NCBI GenBank assembly: GCA_028751875.1
Contig: CM054141.1
Span: 66,769,248 to 66,833,247 of the forward strand
Length of the DNA: 64,000 bases
Direction: 5' to 3'
DNA from: Rapana venosa
Lineage: Eukaryota > Mollusca > Gastropoda > Neogastropoda > Muricidae
Part shown: positions 24,381 to 37,700 of the stretch, one piece after another
How positions within the stretch are numbered: the stretch's first letter is position 1
Layout of the letters: every line of letters starts with the position of its first letter
Translations under genes and position numbers: made by a program
The notes under the pieces: generated by a model
The model's input: only the letters and a program-made list of their open reading frames with translations
The model's database searches: none
Told to the model about the DNA's origin: nothing

Positions 24381-24774
24381 TAAAGCTAACACGGCTGGAA
24401 TTAAGCCTTTTGTCACCTGCGCTTTAAAAGCATATTGGATCAAATGCATCAGTGTGGTCAAATATATTTCACATGACCGTGTGGGAATTCCAAAGCGAAC
24501 AAGCGTCAGTTGGTTGGTCATTGTGTCACTGCTGGTCAGAGCATTGGGAAAAGCCTACCTCCCCCTTCAGCCAAAAAAAGGTGAAGTAGGGTTGGGTAGC
24601 CGGCTCGCAGCTGAAATGAAATGAAATGGAATTTTTGTATATTGTTAAAACTTGAAGAAAGGGAATACCAATGGGCACAAAAACTAAAAACTAAACATAA
24701 TTGACCGAGGCCTTTGAGTTTCGTTTATGAATGACTGTGTCTACAAATGTAGAGTATGTGCGCAAGATCTCGTG

Positions 24775-24777
<3 letters not shown>

Positions 24778-24861
<84 letters not shown>

Positions 24862-24925
24862 ATCTCTCTCTCTCTCTGTCCCCCCTCCCTCTCTCTCTCT
24901 CTGTCTCTGTTCCCCCCCCCCCCAC
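24778..24925 (+). repeat. (CT)n microsatellite
   Basis: About 70 bp of perfect CT followed by interrupted CT and a C run at 24911-24923. The serine/leucine open frames over it are shadows. Confidence 0.97.
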
Positions 24926-25394
24926 ACATTCAAATGCATCCAAATCAGTCCATCAAAAACATGAACTCTCGTACACATTCACATGTACTGGCATGCCTGT
25001 CAGAAAATAACTGCAAGCACACTTCACAACACAACTCTTAACACTTAGATTTGTTTGCTGTACAAGATATAGCCTATACAACTTCTTCTTCTTCTTAAAA
25101 GCAGTGCTGGAAGATAATCTATAGAGTGACTAGGTTTACAAAAATGTATATTTCTCTGTGCCTTTTTACCTGGCTTCATTCAGTTCCTATTTGTATGTCT
25201 GCCTTTTTTTTTTTAAATGTCCATTTCCCTACTCTTCTCTTTCCATAGGCCTGCATTTGTTCAGAAAATGTCAAACTTCTTTTGGTAAAATATCTGAGCT
25301 GTTAAGTGGTCGGTGGACCAAACGACATGAAATGAGCTGCTGCCAAGGTCCGTATATTTAGAGAAAGCTTACCAGACTACATCGACTAATGGCA

Positions 25395-26040
25395 GATTTC
25401 TCTCTGCACGAAATTCAGGCAGCACTCTCTGTGTGGAGAGACAAAATAAGCATTTTATAAAACTTGCCCATTCTAGGTGTGTGTTCCAGTCTGCATATTT
25501 ATCTGCTTTGATTTGTCTCTGTAACATATAAGTATGTTCTTTCGAGCCAGAAGGCCCATAGAGCCGGAGCTTATCCCGGTTTCTGTAGCGTTAAGCGAAC
25601 TGATGGTTTTTCACCACCCCTGTGACAGGACGCTAGTCTGTCGCCAGATACTTCCCCAGCAGAGCTGGTACCCACTTGTACACCTGGGTGGAGTGAGGAA
25701 AATAGGAGTAAAGTGTCTTTCCCAAGGACACAACACCGAGCCGAGCGGGGATCGAACCCGCGACCTCTGGATCACGAGTTGACCGCCTAAACCACTCGAC
25801 CACGGTGCCTGTAACATATAGCGCTATATAAATTCCAATTATTATTATTATCTATTATTATATTTGTTTTCCGGTGAAACTGGTTTTTTCTACAAAATTT
25901 TGCCCGGTTTGCCATGGGTTCTTTTACGTATTGGTGAATATAATTTATATGTTGTGCAAGGGATATCAGTTTGACTCATTCAAAAAACACCACCTAGACC
26001 ACCCGCCTCTCATGGTCTAGTGGATAGCACTTGGGGGAGG
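25395..26040 (-). mobile_element. SINE E and G-tail remnants, interrupted by SINE F
   Basis: 25395-25450 and 25865-26040 match family E in reverse (cgaaattcaggcagcactctc; catgggttcttttacg; ctcatggtctagtgg). The GATTTGTCT..CGCTATATAAATTCCA tail (family G) spans the insertion point of the element at 25531-25808. Confidence 0.6.
25531..25808 (-). mobile_element. SINE family F with 12-bp target-site duplication
   Basis: Reverse orientation. The head near 25808 reads AGGCACCGTGGTCGAGTGG on the minus strand, with a perfect B box (GGGTTCGATCCCCGC, about 25745-25759). The body has the widespread aaagtgtctttcccaaggacacaacacc block. The direct repeat CTGTAACATATA at 25519-25530 and 25809-25820 flanks it exactly. 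Confidence 0.88.
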
Positions 26041-26075
26041 GGGGGGGGGGGCGTATTAAATCTGCTGACCAGCCA

Positions 26076-26310
26076 CCTTGGCGCAGCGATTAGTTCCTTG
26101 GCTTATGGACTGAAAGGTTGCGGGTTTGAATCCCATAAGAGGCATACGGATTCTTTAGAATCTGGCCTGCTCTTGCCCAGAGTGAGTTTGGTATGGGAAG
26201 ACTGGAACCACTCAGTCGAGCTTCATGCACTTTATGAATGCGGATCTGAGTGTTGCTCAAATTACCTGACCAGCACTGTAGGTGTCTGGGTTTCTCGGGA
26301 AGGGTTGACA
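26076..26310 (+). mobile_element. tRNA-headed SINE-like element (family H)
   Basis: Head ccaccttggcgcagcgattag with B box gcgggtttgaatccc at about 26118. Body to about 26310 ending tgggtttctcgggaag. Only one copy was seen in this window. Confidence 0.6.
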
Positions 26311-26935
26311 CAGGGATATTCTATGATAAGCAACGTGAAAATACAGCCCTGTCACGTAGTCTCAAAGCACATGCACTTCCAGAGCAGCATCAATACATCA
26401 TCCTCATCAACATTGTTCGTCATGCAATGAAAGAAAAATCTCTGATTCTGTGGCTCATGTTGCTCTGGTCTCATGGTGACCTCAGCTCCGGTCTCCCCAT
26501 ACACTTCAGTGCCTGTGGTGAGTTTGTGCCAAAGCCTTCGGTGTGGGAGATTCATGGGGGATGGTTGTTGAAGGGAAGTTGTGGCGGCCGCCACCCTGGG
26601 TGGCCGTGTCACTCAATTTGGCTCCAGGACTGAGCGATTGTCGTCAGTAAGGGCCTTGGCCTAGTAGGTGGTGCCCTGCGAATGTCAGCTCAGAGCAGGA
26701 AACATTGAACACCACCAAAATGACCCAGCAGCAGTACAGGGCTCCTCTGGCTGGTGTTCTCACCGCTGCCTGACAATAATGGAATCCCTGTAGACTTCCG
26801 ACCCTGAGGATGAGACACAACCAATCTGAGTATGACTGGATCGGAAAGATTGGAATGAACGGCGTGGGACAGGAGCGCCACAGAAGATGAGGTGTGGTCA
26901 GGTTGGTGAGTAAGTGCCAGAAGTGTACACATATG
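26310..26935. other. No gene recognised; GC-richer, possibly old repeat
   Basis: More G+C than the flanks, with words like gcggccgccaccctggg and cagcagcagtacagggc. Six-frame reading shows only short frames without known motifs. It could be a decayed LINE piece, but I cannot name one. Confidence 0.35.
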
Positions 26936-27117
26936 TATGGGAACGTGAGTATAATTATGCCCGCGAACGCGCGTGTGTGTATGTGACTATTACAGAAAAT
27001 GACCTTGCACGCACGGATGCACGTCTGTTCTCTGTCTATCCGTCTGTGTCTTTTCGTCTCTCACTGCCTATGCTGACACTGGTTCAGTATACCTGCTGTG
27101 ATCTGTCTGTCTCCCCT

Positions 27118-27118
<1 letters not shown>

Positions 27119-27181
<63 letters not shown>

Positions 27182-27200
27182 TGTGTGTGCGTGTGTGTGT
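27119..27200 (+). repeat. (GT)n/(GC)n microsatellite
   Basis: GT repeat with an internal alternating CG run (gcgcgcgcgcgcgcg) that could adopt Z-form. It is followed at once by hairpin motif J. Confidence 0.96.
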
Positions 27201-27204
27201 TTTC

Positions 27205-27249
27205 GTGTCTTCGATTTTACGTCTGTTCACTGAAAGTGATATTAGACGA
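27205..27249 (+). repeat. Hairpin motif J, copy 1
   Basis: GTGTCTTCGATTTTACGTC, then TTCACTGAAAGTGATATT, then AGACGA. GTCT/AGAC and TCACT/AGTGA are inverted arms. It follows the GT tract ending at 27200. Confidence 0.75.
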
Positions 27250-27319
27250 GAGGTGGAGTAGGAATGATAAAATGAGGGCTTGAAAGCAAAGAGGTAAGTG
27301 TTGGTAAATGTGTGTGTGT

Positions 27320-27350
27320 GGGGTGGGGGTGGGGGGGGGGGGGGGGGGTT
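27320..27350 (+). repeat. G-rich run
   Basis: ggggtgggggtgg followed by a long G run. A related C run lies at 27634-27655. Exact lengths are uncertain. Confidence 0.9.
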
Positions 27351-27987
27351 GGGTTTTGTGAATAATGTTTGTAATGTTTGTGGTGTTAAAGGAGTTGAGG
27401 GGGTTGAGGAACAACAAAGTAGACCTGCGGCATATTTGGCTTTCTGACTAATGGCATGGTGGGACCTGTGGTGTAATTGTCGCCTCTCGAAATTTCGTCT
27501 ATGATTTTACAAAAAAGTTGTTATTTTCAATCATCAACTCACCAATTGCCACGTTTACTTTGATGTAACTGAAATCAATAAACATTAAATAATTGCCAAT
27601 AAGTTTTGTATCAAATTTATGCAGTTTCATGAGCCCCCCCCCCCCCCCCCCCCCCACCACACCACACACGCATACATTCTGGCACTTCTGTTACACAAGT
27701 TTTATCTGGTTTCCTTTGCTTTCTTTTTGTATATAGGCTACATTTCAACGAGTTTCTCATGGTTAGATGTTTTTCCTTTCATTCTCCATTAAACCGTTAA
27801 AATTAAAAATAAAAAAAAACACTGATATTAACTTTTCATCTCTTTGCCATCCCCATTACCTGTCTAATATCACTGTACAGACGTTAAAACGAAGACACAA
27901 ATAACGCTCTGGTTGATTTCATTATGCAAGAGCCTTGTTATCCTTAAACGGGTCAGACAGTTCATTTGGTTCAAATTGATCGGGCGT

Positions 27988-27997
27988 GTCACATGAC
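27988..27997 (+). promoter_or_regulatory. Perfect palindrome GTCACATGAC just before the CCDC22 start
   Basis: This 10-bp palindrome contains TCACATGA, the M-box form of E-box bound by the MITF/TFE family. It ends 9 bp before the ATG, so it lies in a core promoter with a very short leader or in the 5' UTR. Function is inferred from sequence only. Confidence 0.35.
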
Positions 27998-28006
27998 TTT
28001 TACAAG

Positions 28007-28056
28007 ATGGAGGAAGTGGACAGAATAATCATCCATTCTCTTCGGTCAATCGGCTG
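28007..28056 (+). CDS. CCDC22: CCDC22 coding exon 1 (residues 1-17)
   Basis: Starts at ATG in a strong context (acaagATGG) and ends CGGCTG|GTAAGG. The last codon is split TG|T and completes as Cys with exon 2. It encodes the N-terminal helix of the NN-CH domain, starting [16 protein letters not shown]. Confidence 0.95.
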
Positions 28057-28894
28057 GTAAGGACAACTTGGTTTTAAAACTTTAGATAAATCTAGATTGA
28101 ATCATAATGCAGAAGGCTGTAAACTGAATGCATGAAGGTTTTCATCATAATTCTCCTTTAAAAGCATCGACATTGTCAAAGTGTCTGCCTCCACTTGTTT
28201 CAGCTTTTGGTTTGCAGACGACGCATCTTGTAGTCTAACACTTTTAAAAGTGTATTTTGTTGTTATGTTCATAAAAAAAGTAACATATTTAAACTGTGAC
28301 GAGTTGAACTAGAAAGAAAAATCACACAATCGGGATATTGATTATTTAAAAATTAAGTAAACTTTTGTGCAGATATACAAGATGAGAGAAAACGATCATT
28401 TCAACTTTCAGGGGGAGGGGTCAAGTTGAGGAGAAAAAGAAAAAAAAAAGGTTTTATCGCGCACACAACTTTGTTTTCGGTATTTAAGGAGTGAAGTAGA
28501 GTGTCAAGAGATGTCATTGTATTTTGTTCATTGATTGTTGAGAAATTTATTATATAATACAAGCACCTGCTTGTTACGAATTTCTTACACTGCATTATTA
28601 ACATTATCTGATTATGATTATAAAACAACTAGATATCATTTATCAGAACCAGAACATCATTGGTACTAGTGACACTGATTCTTGACACATTTTTGGCATA
28701 TATATGAATGCAAATGATGTGCAAAGTGACCTGTGGTTTTGTGAAAAATCAGTGCTGTGATTTTGCGTATGCCATGTTAAAAAGTAATAGACTAATACTA
28801 ATTGAATACTAGTTTTACCAGAAAAACGTAGGATTGAAAATGAAAAATAAAACCCCATACATTAATCATACATATATGCGTATGTATGCATACA

Positions 28895-28927
<33 letters not shown>

Positions 28928-29194
28928 TGTAGCAGAAAGCACTAGTATTGTTCTAGTAACTAGTAGGGAAAAATCATTGAAATGAAGCAATTAAATTGTG
29001 TTTTATGTCCCACTGTTGTTCAACTTGGTATTGTCACTATTGCGCCATTATTTTGTTTTGTAATTTTATCAAGGAAATACAAAATCACTACTTTTATCAG
29101 CTAAGGTCAGCACTTCATGGATGTGGTCATTTCATAAATGGTTTTGTTGAAATCACATGATAGGTACTTTGGAGTTTTAACTTGTGTGTGTGTC

Positions 29195-29255
<61 letters not shown>

Positions 29256-29975
29256 CACTGTGTGTGTGTGTACACGTGTGTGTGTTTGTGCGTGTGTGTT
29301 ATTCTTTTTGAGGATAATGGAATAAACAATTGTGCTGTTTTATATTCCCTCATGTGCATGTGGTTTTGTGAATTTTGTCATCTGTTCCCCGCAGCACATG
29401 ATGGCCTATCTTTATAAAAGGTGGAACAGGTTTTGATAAGTTCACAAGATGTTCTCTGTGCATTCCTGAATGGGTCCTCAGTTAATAGCCTGATCTGAAG
29501 GACTTTTATGGGAGTGGAGTCAGCATTGATGTCAACTCCAGGGGGAAAATCCCCTTGAATGGGTCGTTCGTGCAGCTCCAACCAAGACTCAAACCTAGGC
29601 AGTCAGATCATGAGCACAAAATGCAATGTTCTAACCACCAGGTTATATGTGTGTGTGTGTGTGTGCGTGTGTGTGATGTGTTTGTGCATGTGTGCATTTG
29701 CAGCATGTGTATTGAGAGAACTGTACAGATCTTCTGATCCTTAAAGTATGCAAGGTTTAAACAAATAATAATAATAATAATAATAAATGGAACTTATATA
29801 GCGCTATATCTTGCAGCTGCAAAGACAAATCAAAGCGCATGCGTTCAACCTAATCTTACGCAGTCATGCAACCAATGACAAATAATCAATAGTTTAAACA
29901 AACAGATAATACAAACATGGTACACTGCAGACCAAATCTATAAAATAAAATTGCAATAGTCATATGTTTTTCAAA

Positions 29976-30023
<48 letters not shown>

Positions 30024-32741
30024 GACACACTCACACAGGTCATATACTTTAGCAGGGTGATAGGACATGGGCTAGTGAAGGTGGGATGGTTCTGATATGA
30101 AACAGGAGGGGGGAAATCTTAGGTTTGAAATAAAATTTCTTGAGGCTGGATTTAAAAGTGTCATAAGTAGGCTTCTGGCGAAGAGAGAGAGGGAGCTCAT
30201 TCCAGGTGGATGGACCCGAAATAGAGAAAGAGCGGCGGAATCTAGGTATTCGTAGGCACAAGGTATCTGCAGCAGAGCGGAGGGAACGTGAAGGATTTTA
30301 CAGGTTAAGACATTCACAGAGGTAGGAGGGTGCAGTTTCGTGGAGACATTTGTAACAGAGGGTACTGATCTTATAATCTGCTCTCTGTGGCACAGGCAGC
30401 CAAATGATATAGTAAGTCTTAATAAAACTATTAAAAGTAAAATAATGCTGTACCAAAAAACAAAACAGCTTGGGGAGGAAAGTTAAGGTTGGTAGTGTGC
30501 ATGTGTTTACATGTATGAGTAATGACCGTGGTGATTAAGGGCTGTGTTAAACTCTCTGACCACAGTGACCTTGGAGAGGATGTGTACAGCCTGAAACAGT
30601 TCACAACAGACCACATCGTTGCTGCTGCTGTGCAGTGCATCAAGATCATCAACAGTGATGTCGATCTTCCAACCACACTCCCTCCTGGAATGTCCGCCCG
30701 CTTCAGAATGGGCGCTTCCTTGGCCAATTATGTCCAGGTATGGTGGTGAAGATTTTCTCTGTGTGTGTGTGTGCATGTGTGTGTGCATGCATGCACACAG
30801 ACGTTCACTCAGAAGTGCCGACCTTCCTGCTTTATCAAATTTTGTTAAGTATAGGTCCTTCCACGGTTATACTTGCTTACTCTCACTTTGTAGGTATTCC
30901 TCATGACCCATCTCCCACATTGAATAAAAGCTTGTATCGAAATGAAATAAAATAAAAGTGACTCTATACTATAGCAAAAACTTCAGAGCAAAAAGTAAAG
31001 CTCCTGTACATAATAAAGTATGGTGTTTTTTTGGTTAGTTTTCAAGAGCTTTTGTATCTTTTATGCTTTTAATTTCTTTTTTTTTTTTGGGGGGGGGGGA
31101 GGTTGGTTGGGATTTTTCCCCCACAGATGGAGTGATGAGTTTGTCCACTATCCACATATTACATCACCTCACAGTACACTGGTTTCAATCAATAATGGAT
31201 CATAGCTGAATAGAATATATATGAAGTAAACTTTCCTCTTTTCTTATAAATGAAAGATGTCTGAATGCATTTAATTTGCACATAACAGAGCCTTTAGCCA
31301 TATTTGGATTTGACAAAAATATAAGCATTGACCATATTTTTTATTTTATTATATTGTTAGGTAAACAGTATATATATCATTGTAAATCAAACAAAAGTAG
31401 ACCTGTACTGCAGGTGTTTATCAACAAGTTGAAAAGAAAACATTCGATAGAGGAGTACATAGCACGTAAAATTTTTACTTTTAACACTTTTGTTCTTGAA
31501 TGGACTCCATGTAAGGCCTTATTTAATGATCAAAATGAAGTATTTGATTGTCTGTTAAAAAACCTTATTGCACTATGAACATGTTTTATGTTTTGTGAAT
31601 ATTTCTCACTGCTTTTTACCCTATATAACAAAAACTATATTTCATGACATATAACAATGTACAACATGATAAAACTAAATAAAAATGGTATAAAAAACCC
31701 CCAACAAACTCTCCTCTTTTCTCTGGTGGTGATGGGAGGAGAAAAAGGGATCCTTTAGGTTAGAAATAGATGTGTCAGTTTGTTAAAAACAACAACAACA
31801 ACAACAACAACAAACAAACCTCTCTTAACATAGCCTCTTTTTTGTCATTCTTGTTGTTTCTGTGCTTAAATTATGTTTGTTTTTCTTTCTTGTCCTTTCT
31901 TTGTAAAGTTTGTTGTCGGATATGATATGTATTCATTTTATTTCACCTATTTCAGCAAAGAGACTTTTAGCAATGTGAAAGTCGTTTTCCTTTTTAATGA
32001 TTCTTGGTGGGGAGGGGTTTATTTACCATGAAGAAAAGAATTTCCCATTATAATTTATATCATCATATCTATGTTCGAGTTTTTCTTTTATCCCTTAGTA
32101 AAAAAAATATTATATTTATCTCATGGCTAAATACATTGTATTAATTAATTAACCATATCAGCTTTAATGTCTGTGGTTGGCAGAACTAAGTATAAACAAC
32201 AAGATTGGATTGGATTGCAGCTTTCATGTTAATGCTGCTTTTTGTTTCTTTGTTGTTCAGGAAATGGGCTACAGAGGGGGTGACCTGGGCTACCAGACAT
32301 TCCTGTACTCCAGTGAAGCCGAGATCCGCCGAATCTTCATGTTCCTGGTGGAGAAGCTGCCCAAAGAGAGTGCCCAGACAGCGGATGAGCCCATGGGTGA
32401 GCAGCTGGGAATAACATCTGTCACAGCAACGTTCTCTGTTGAGATAGAACTTGGGGCTGATCTCCTGGGAGAATTCTGGTTTTGCCTGTATAGTGTTAGA
32501 ATGACGTATGTTCATGCCCTCATCTTCAAGGATGATTTTCATTAGTTTTTTTATGTGAAGGAGATAAAAACATGTCATTAGTATAGGGCAACATTTTTTT
32601 TTAAAGATCATGTGTGTTATTTGTTTGTTATTACATGCCCCCTCACTTGCTCTCTGTCTTTCTGAGCCTCTCCATCTGTCTCTCTTTGTTGTATGCACAC
32701 TCACACATGCACACACACACACACACACATACACACACACA

Positions 32742-32778
<37 letters not shown>

Positions 32779-33432
32779 GCATGCTCAGAAATTTTCTGTC
32801 ATATTTTTTTGTTCCAGTGATTTTATCATTCAGCAGCTTTCTCGTTACTAAAGCAATGGCATATCAAATATTCTAAAAGATTTAGAATGGCTTTAACTTT
32901 TCTGATTGTTTCTTCAAATTTGCCCGTTCCTGTTCTGTTCATCTGACTCTAATATGTTTTTTTTCAATAGAGAGCATTGTATTTGGCAGTTGTGTTTGTG
33001 TAGAATAAGAGATTGCATCAGTGAAGGACCACAAATTCACCTTGCTGCAAGAGGTGTGTCTAGTTGTAGATTTTTAAGAACCCAACATTGTTGCTGGGTT
33101 GTTATGTCAAGCCTTAGCCTTAGTATGGTTATCTTTTGTGTTTAGTAGACTGCAGTTCTAGAATTTAAAAAACATTGAGAAAACTCAGACATTGATAAGC
33201 GCTTTGATTTGTCTTTGCAAGATATAGTGCTATATAAATTCCATTTGTAAAAACTATTATTATTATTATTATTATCACTATTGTTATCACTATTATTATC
33301 ACTATTATTATCATTATTATTATAAGGCAGAATTCTTTTGGCAAACAATTTTTTGTTATGCCATTGTTATATATTGTGCATTATTTATGGTTTTGGTTTT
33401 GTGAAAATGTTTGCCATCTAAAGATTGATGTG

Positions 33433-33464
<32 letters not shown>

Positions 33465-36400
33465 TGCATACATGCTTGAGTACGTGCACATATTTGTACT
33501 TGTATGTCTACAGGTTCTTCAGTCATGCTGCACAGAGCAATCTGCACAGAGTTGGGTACTCAGCTGAGCCTACCCTGGGTACCTCCATACCTGAAGGACA
33601 AAGGTCTCAGACGTCGAACCAAACCACCTGGCTGGCATAGAGAGGTTTGTATTGTAATGTAGCACTCTTGTCAAAGAGTAGTATATATGACAAATTCAGG
33701 TGTTAGATGTTAGGAGTATGTGAGAATATTGAGACTAAAAATATTGAAATTTATGCTGAAAATGTAGTGACATTCATCTTAGTGTGTGTATGTGCGCGTG
33801 CATGCATGTGAGTAAGTAAGGAAGGAAACTTCAAGGGAGATTTCACTTGTAGTAAGGTATTCATATGAAGAAGAGTTTGGTGTGGAGAAGCATAGCATCT
33901 CCATCCACATGCCTGTAAAGACACTTATTTATTTGCTTCATTAATGATTAAGCATGCTAATATTCATGAACACAGACATAATTTGACACACACACACTCT
34001 CTCACACACACACACAAACACTGTTGCCTACACTCAAATCCTAACTAACTAAACTAACTAGCAACTAAGTAACTAACAAACACACAGAGGATCTTTCCCA
34101 TCTCGTATGTGTTATCTACTACAGGGGGTGAGCTGCATGAGGAGGTTCCATGCCTGCCAGCTGTCAGTACCAAGAGATGTGGCCAGTCTGACTGTCAAAC
34201 TGCCCAAAGGTCAGCCTGTGTGTGCGCATGCGTTTGTGTGTGTGTGTGTGTGTACGCATGCATTTATGTGTGTGGTGTGTGTGTGCGCCTCTGTGAGTGT
34301 GTGTGATTGAGTGTGTGAATGAGTGAGTTTATGTGTGTGCATGTGCACGCACGTGTGTGTGTGTGTGTGTGTGTGTAAATTATGTTCTCATCAACATGAG
34401 TGTGTTTAAGATATTATGAAGTGTTCATGCTTAAACAATAAAATGCTTCTAACCAGCACCCTGACTTGTGATTTCAGAACAGAAACAGTTCTACAGCAAG
34501 CAGTTGCCCTACCTGACCAACCAGACCCAGAGTCATGTGGACACCGCCCCTTCAGTGCTGGAAGCCTCCTCACTGGAGATAGCCCTGCAGACGGAATGGG
34601 AAAACGAGTGGAATCATTCCGGCCTCACGTCCAGGCTGTCGCAAAAGGTATGGAGCGGCCATAGCCGTAGAGTCATTCCAGTCTTAGTCCCAATGCAAAA
34701 GCCCTGAGAAAGAAAGGTACCAAAAGAAATGAAAGATATATTGCCTTAAAATTCTGTTGAAAAGATTTTATTACAGGAGAACAGATAACAAGATGAAAGC
34801 ATATAGAAGAAATGAACTGTTTTATGTCATTACAGGAATAGTTTTTTAAAAAGACTGGATGGGGCATAAGGGTCTGTGTTTGGACGGTAAATCCTGGGAT
34901 AGTTATCATGGATTTAGAGGAAACTTGTCCCAAACAGTTATGGGAAAGTAAGTGTGTTGAGATGTTTTGGAAATCTGTGAAGAGAATGTCAACCATTCTG
35001 TTATTGATGCACTTTACTTTTCCTGCTCAATGTTTGTCTCTGCTATAAAATCAATTCCATTATCCCAAGTTTTATTTTGTTTATTTTATTTAGGTTCATT
35101 CTACGATGCCGTGTTTCAGCATTCGAGTGTACATTTGATTGATGAAAAAATACCTTTCCTTGTAAGTGTGGGTCTTCATGTATGTTCATGGTTTTGGTTT
35201 TCTGGTTCTTTTTTGTTCCTCGGATAGAGCTCTGAGGTTTGCCAAAGGTGAGATTTTGCATATGCGACTGTTTTTGCCCACCATGACGGTAGGCCATGTT
35301 TCAACTTTGGGTATAGATGCTGGGTATGTTTGTCTTTCTGTAACCCACCAAATGCTGACATGAATTATGGGATCTTTAATGCGCGTATCTGATCTACCGC
35401 ATGTGTGTACATACATGAAGGGAACTAAGGCTCTGGCAGATCTGTACTTGAAGTTCACCTGGGAGATTGAAACATTCCAGCCCTTAATTCACCAGACGCT
35501 ACTGAGATTCGAACCCACAACTTCACAGACCCAGGGGATTGAAGTCAGAACGGTCTTAACCGCTACAGCGTCCATCGTTTATGTTGTAATTTCAGGATTA
35601 CAGAGCCAAGAAGCGAAGCAAGATTGAGAAGATGATTGGGGATCGGCTGAAGCAGGATGCTAAGCAGCGAGAGGGCACCAGCAGCGTGGACTCTCTGCGT
35701 GACCTTCAGCAGGTCATGGACTCCCTCAGCCAGAATTCTCGCAACCCCACCAAGACCAAGGGTTCACGATTCTCTCACACCGAGAAGCTGATGTATGGCA
35801 AGGTGAGAAGCTGCGTGTGTGTGTGTGTGTACAAGGTGGGTGGGTGTGGGTATGTGTATGTGTATACAAGGTGGGTGGGTGTGGGTATGTGTATGTGTAT
35901 ACAAGGTGGGTGGGTGTGGGTATGTGTATGTGTATACAAGGTGGGTGGGTGTGGTATGTGTATGTGTATACAAGGTGGGTGGGTGTGGGTATGTGTATGT
36001 GTATGTGTATACAAGGTGGGTGGGTGTGGGTATGTGGTGTGTGTGTGTGTGTGTGTGTATGTGTGTGTGTGTGTGTGTACAAGTGTGTGTGGGTATGTGT
36101 GTGTGTGTGTATGTGTGTGTGTGTGTGTGTGTACAAGGTGTGTGGGTATGTGTGTGTGTGTGTGTACAAGGTGGGTGGGTGTGGGTATGTGTGTGTATGT
36201 GTGTGTGTGTGTGTGTTGTTGTTGCTTCGAGTTTAGGTCTGTTCACTCAAAATGATATTAGATGATGGGAAGGGGTTGGGGAGGGGGCACTTATGTTGAT
36301 GGTTGTGTGCAGTGAAATGGGTAAAAGGTAAAGGTAAAGGAGTCCCATAACCTATAAGGTCGTAGGGGAGCGAGGCATCAGAGACCTCAACTTCTCCAGG

Positions 36401-37525
36401 GGCCAGCATATTGAGGGCGGCGCCCATCTCCTCTCCTTCGCTGCTTTACCTTCCCTGACCCCAAAGAGGGCAGGTACCCATTTACAGCTGGGTGAACTGG
36501 GGGAACTGTACTGAAGCCAAGGTGCGCAAACGGTCACCCATCCAACTGGTAACCACGCTCGACGCTGCTTAACTTGGTTGGGGGAAAGCGAGTGCTCCAA
36601 CCACTGAGCTACCCCGTCCCTGCTGTGTGGCGATGTATATCATAGGCAGTACACAGAAAAGGTTAAACAATGATAACAATAATAAATACATAACAATTGC
36701 TAATATGACTTATAACTGTAAAAAATGTCCTATACGACTGTTCATTAAAGATTCTGTTATCCGAAACACCAAATTAAAATTAGAATTTGTTAAGTATGTG
36801 TGTGTGTGTGTCTTCAATTTTACGTCTGTTCACTTAAAGTGATATTAGACGAAATGTGTGTGTGTGTGTCTTTGTGAGTGTGTTTGTGTGTTAGCGTTAG
36901 TGTGTGTGTGTGTGTGTGTGTGTGTGCATGTGTGTGGTACATGTAAAGAAGAGACAGACTGTTTTTGCAAGTATGTTTCTGTGGTTAAGTGTGTATGTAT
37001 ATGGGTGTGATTGTCTTTATGTGTGTGCTGATGTATACAGTCATGCATAAGACTGGAAAGTTTGAGTGTGTATTTCTGTGAATGTGTTTATTAGATGAAT
37101 GATGTTAACATGCTTCCATGTATGTGAAATAGGTAAACTTTTTAAAGTTTTAAAAATAAGATTGAATCTATGTTTCTAAACGTGATATTAAAAGCAGGAG
37201 TGAGCTCTGTATGCATTCATAGTGATGTGTGTGTGTGTGGGTACGTATGTGTGTGTGTTATGTTGTGGTGTATGTGTTGTGTTGTGTTGTGGTGTGTGTG
37301 TGGTGTGTGTTATGCTGTGGTGTATGTGTTCTGTTGTGTTGTGTTATGTTATGTTGTGGTGTGTGTGTGTGTGTTCAGGATGAGGAAAAAGCCATGGCAC
37401 AGATAGGAGTGGCAGTGGCCACAAAAGATACAGAAGAGGTCAGTATTTTCTTTTTTGTCCTTGAAATTTTTTCTCTTATGTCTTTTTTTCTTTCCACACA
37501 GATATTACTCACACTTCTTTCTCTG

Positions 37526-37560
<35 letters not shown>

Positions 37561-37624
37561 CTCTTGCTCGGACTCTCTCTTTGACTCTGTCTCTGTCTCT
37601 CTCTTCTCCAGCAGGTGAAGGACT

Positions 37625-37700
<76 letters not shown>

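Noticed and set aside
25731..25808. Possible minus-strand tRNA gene
   Set aside because: It is the head of SINE F, with body, tail and target-site duplication.
32186..32782. 198-codon minus-strand frame
   Set aside because: It is the antisense of CCDC22 exon 3 plus an AC repeat.
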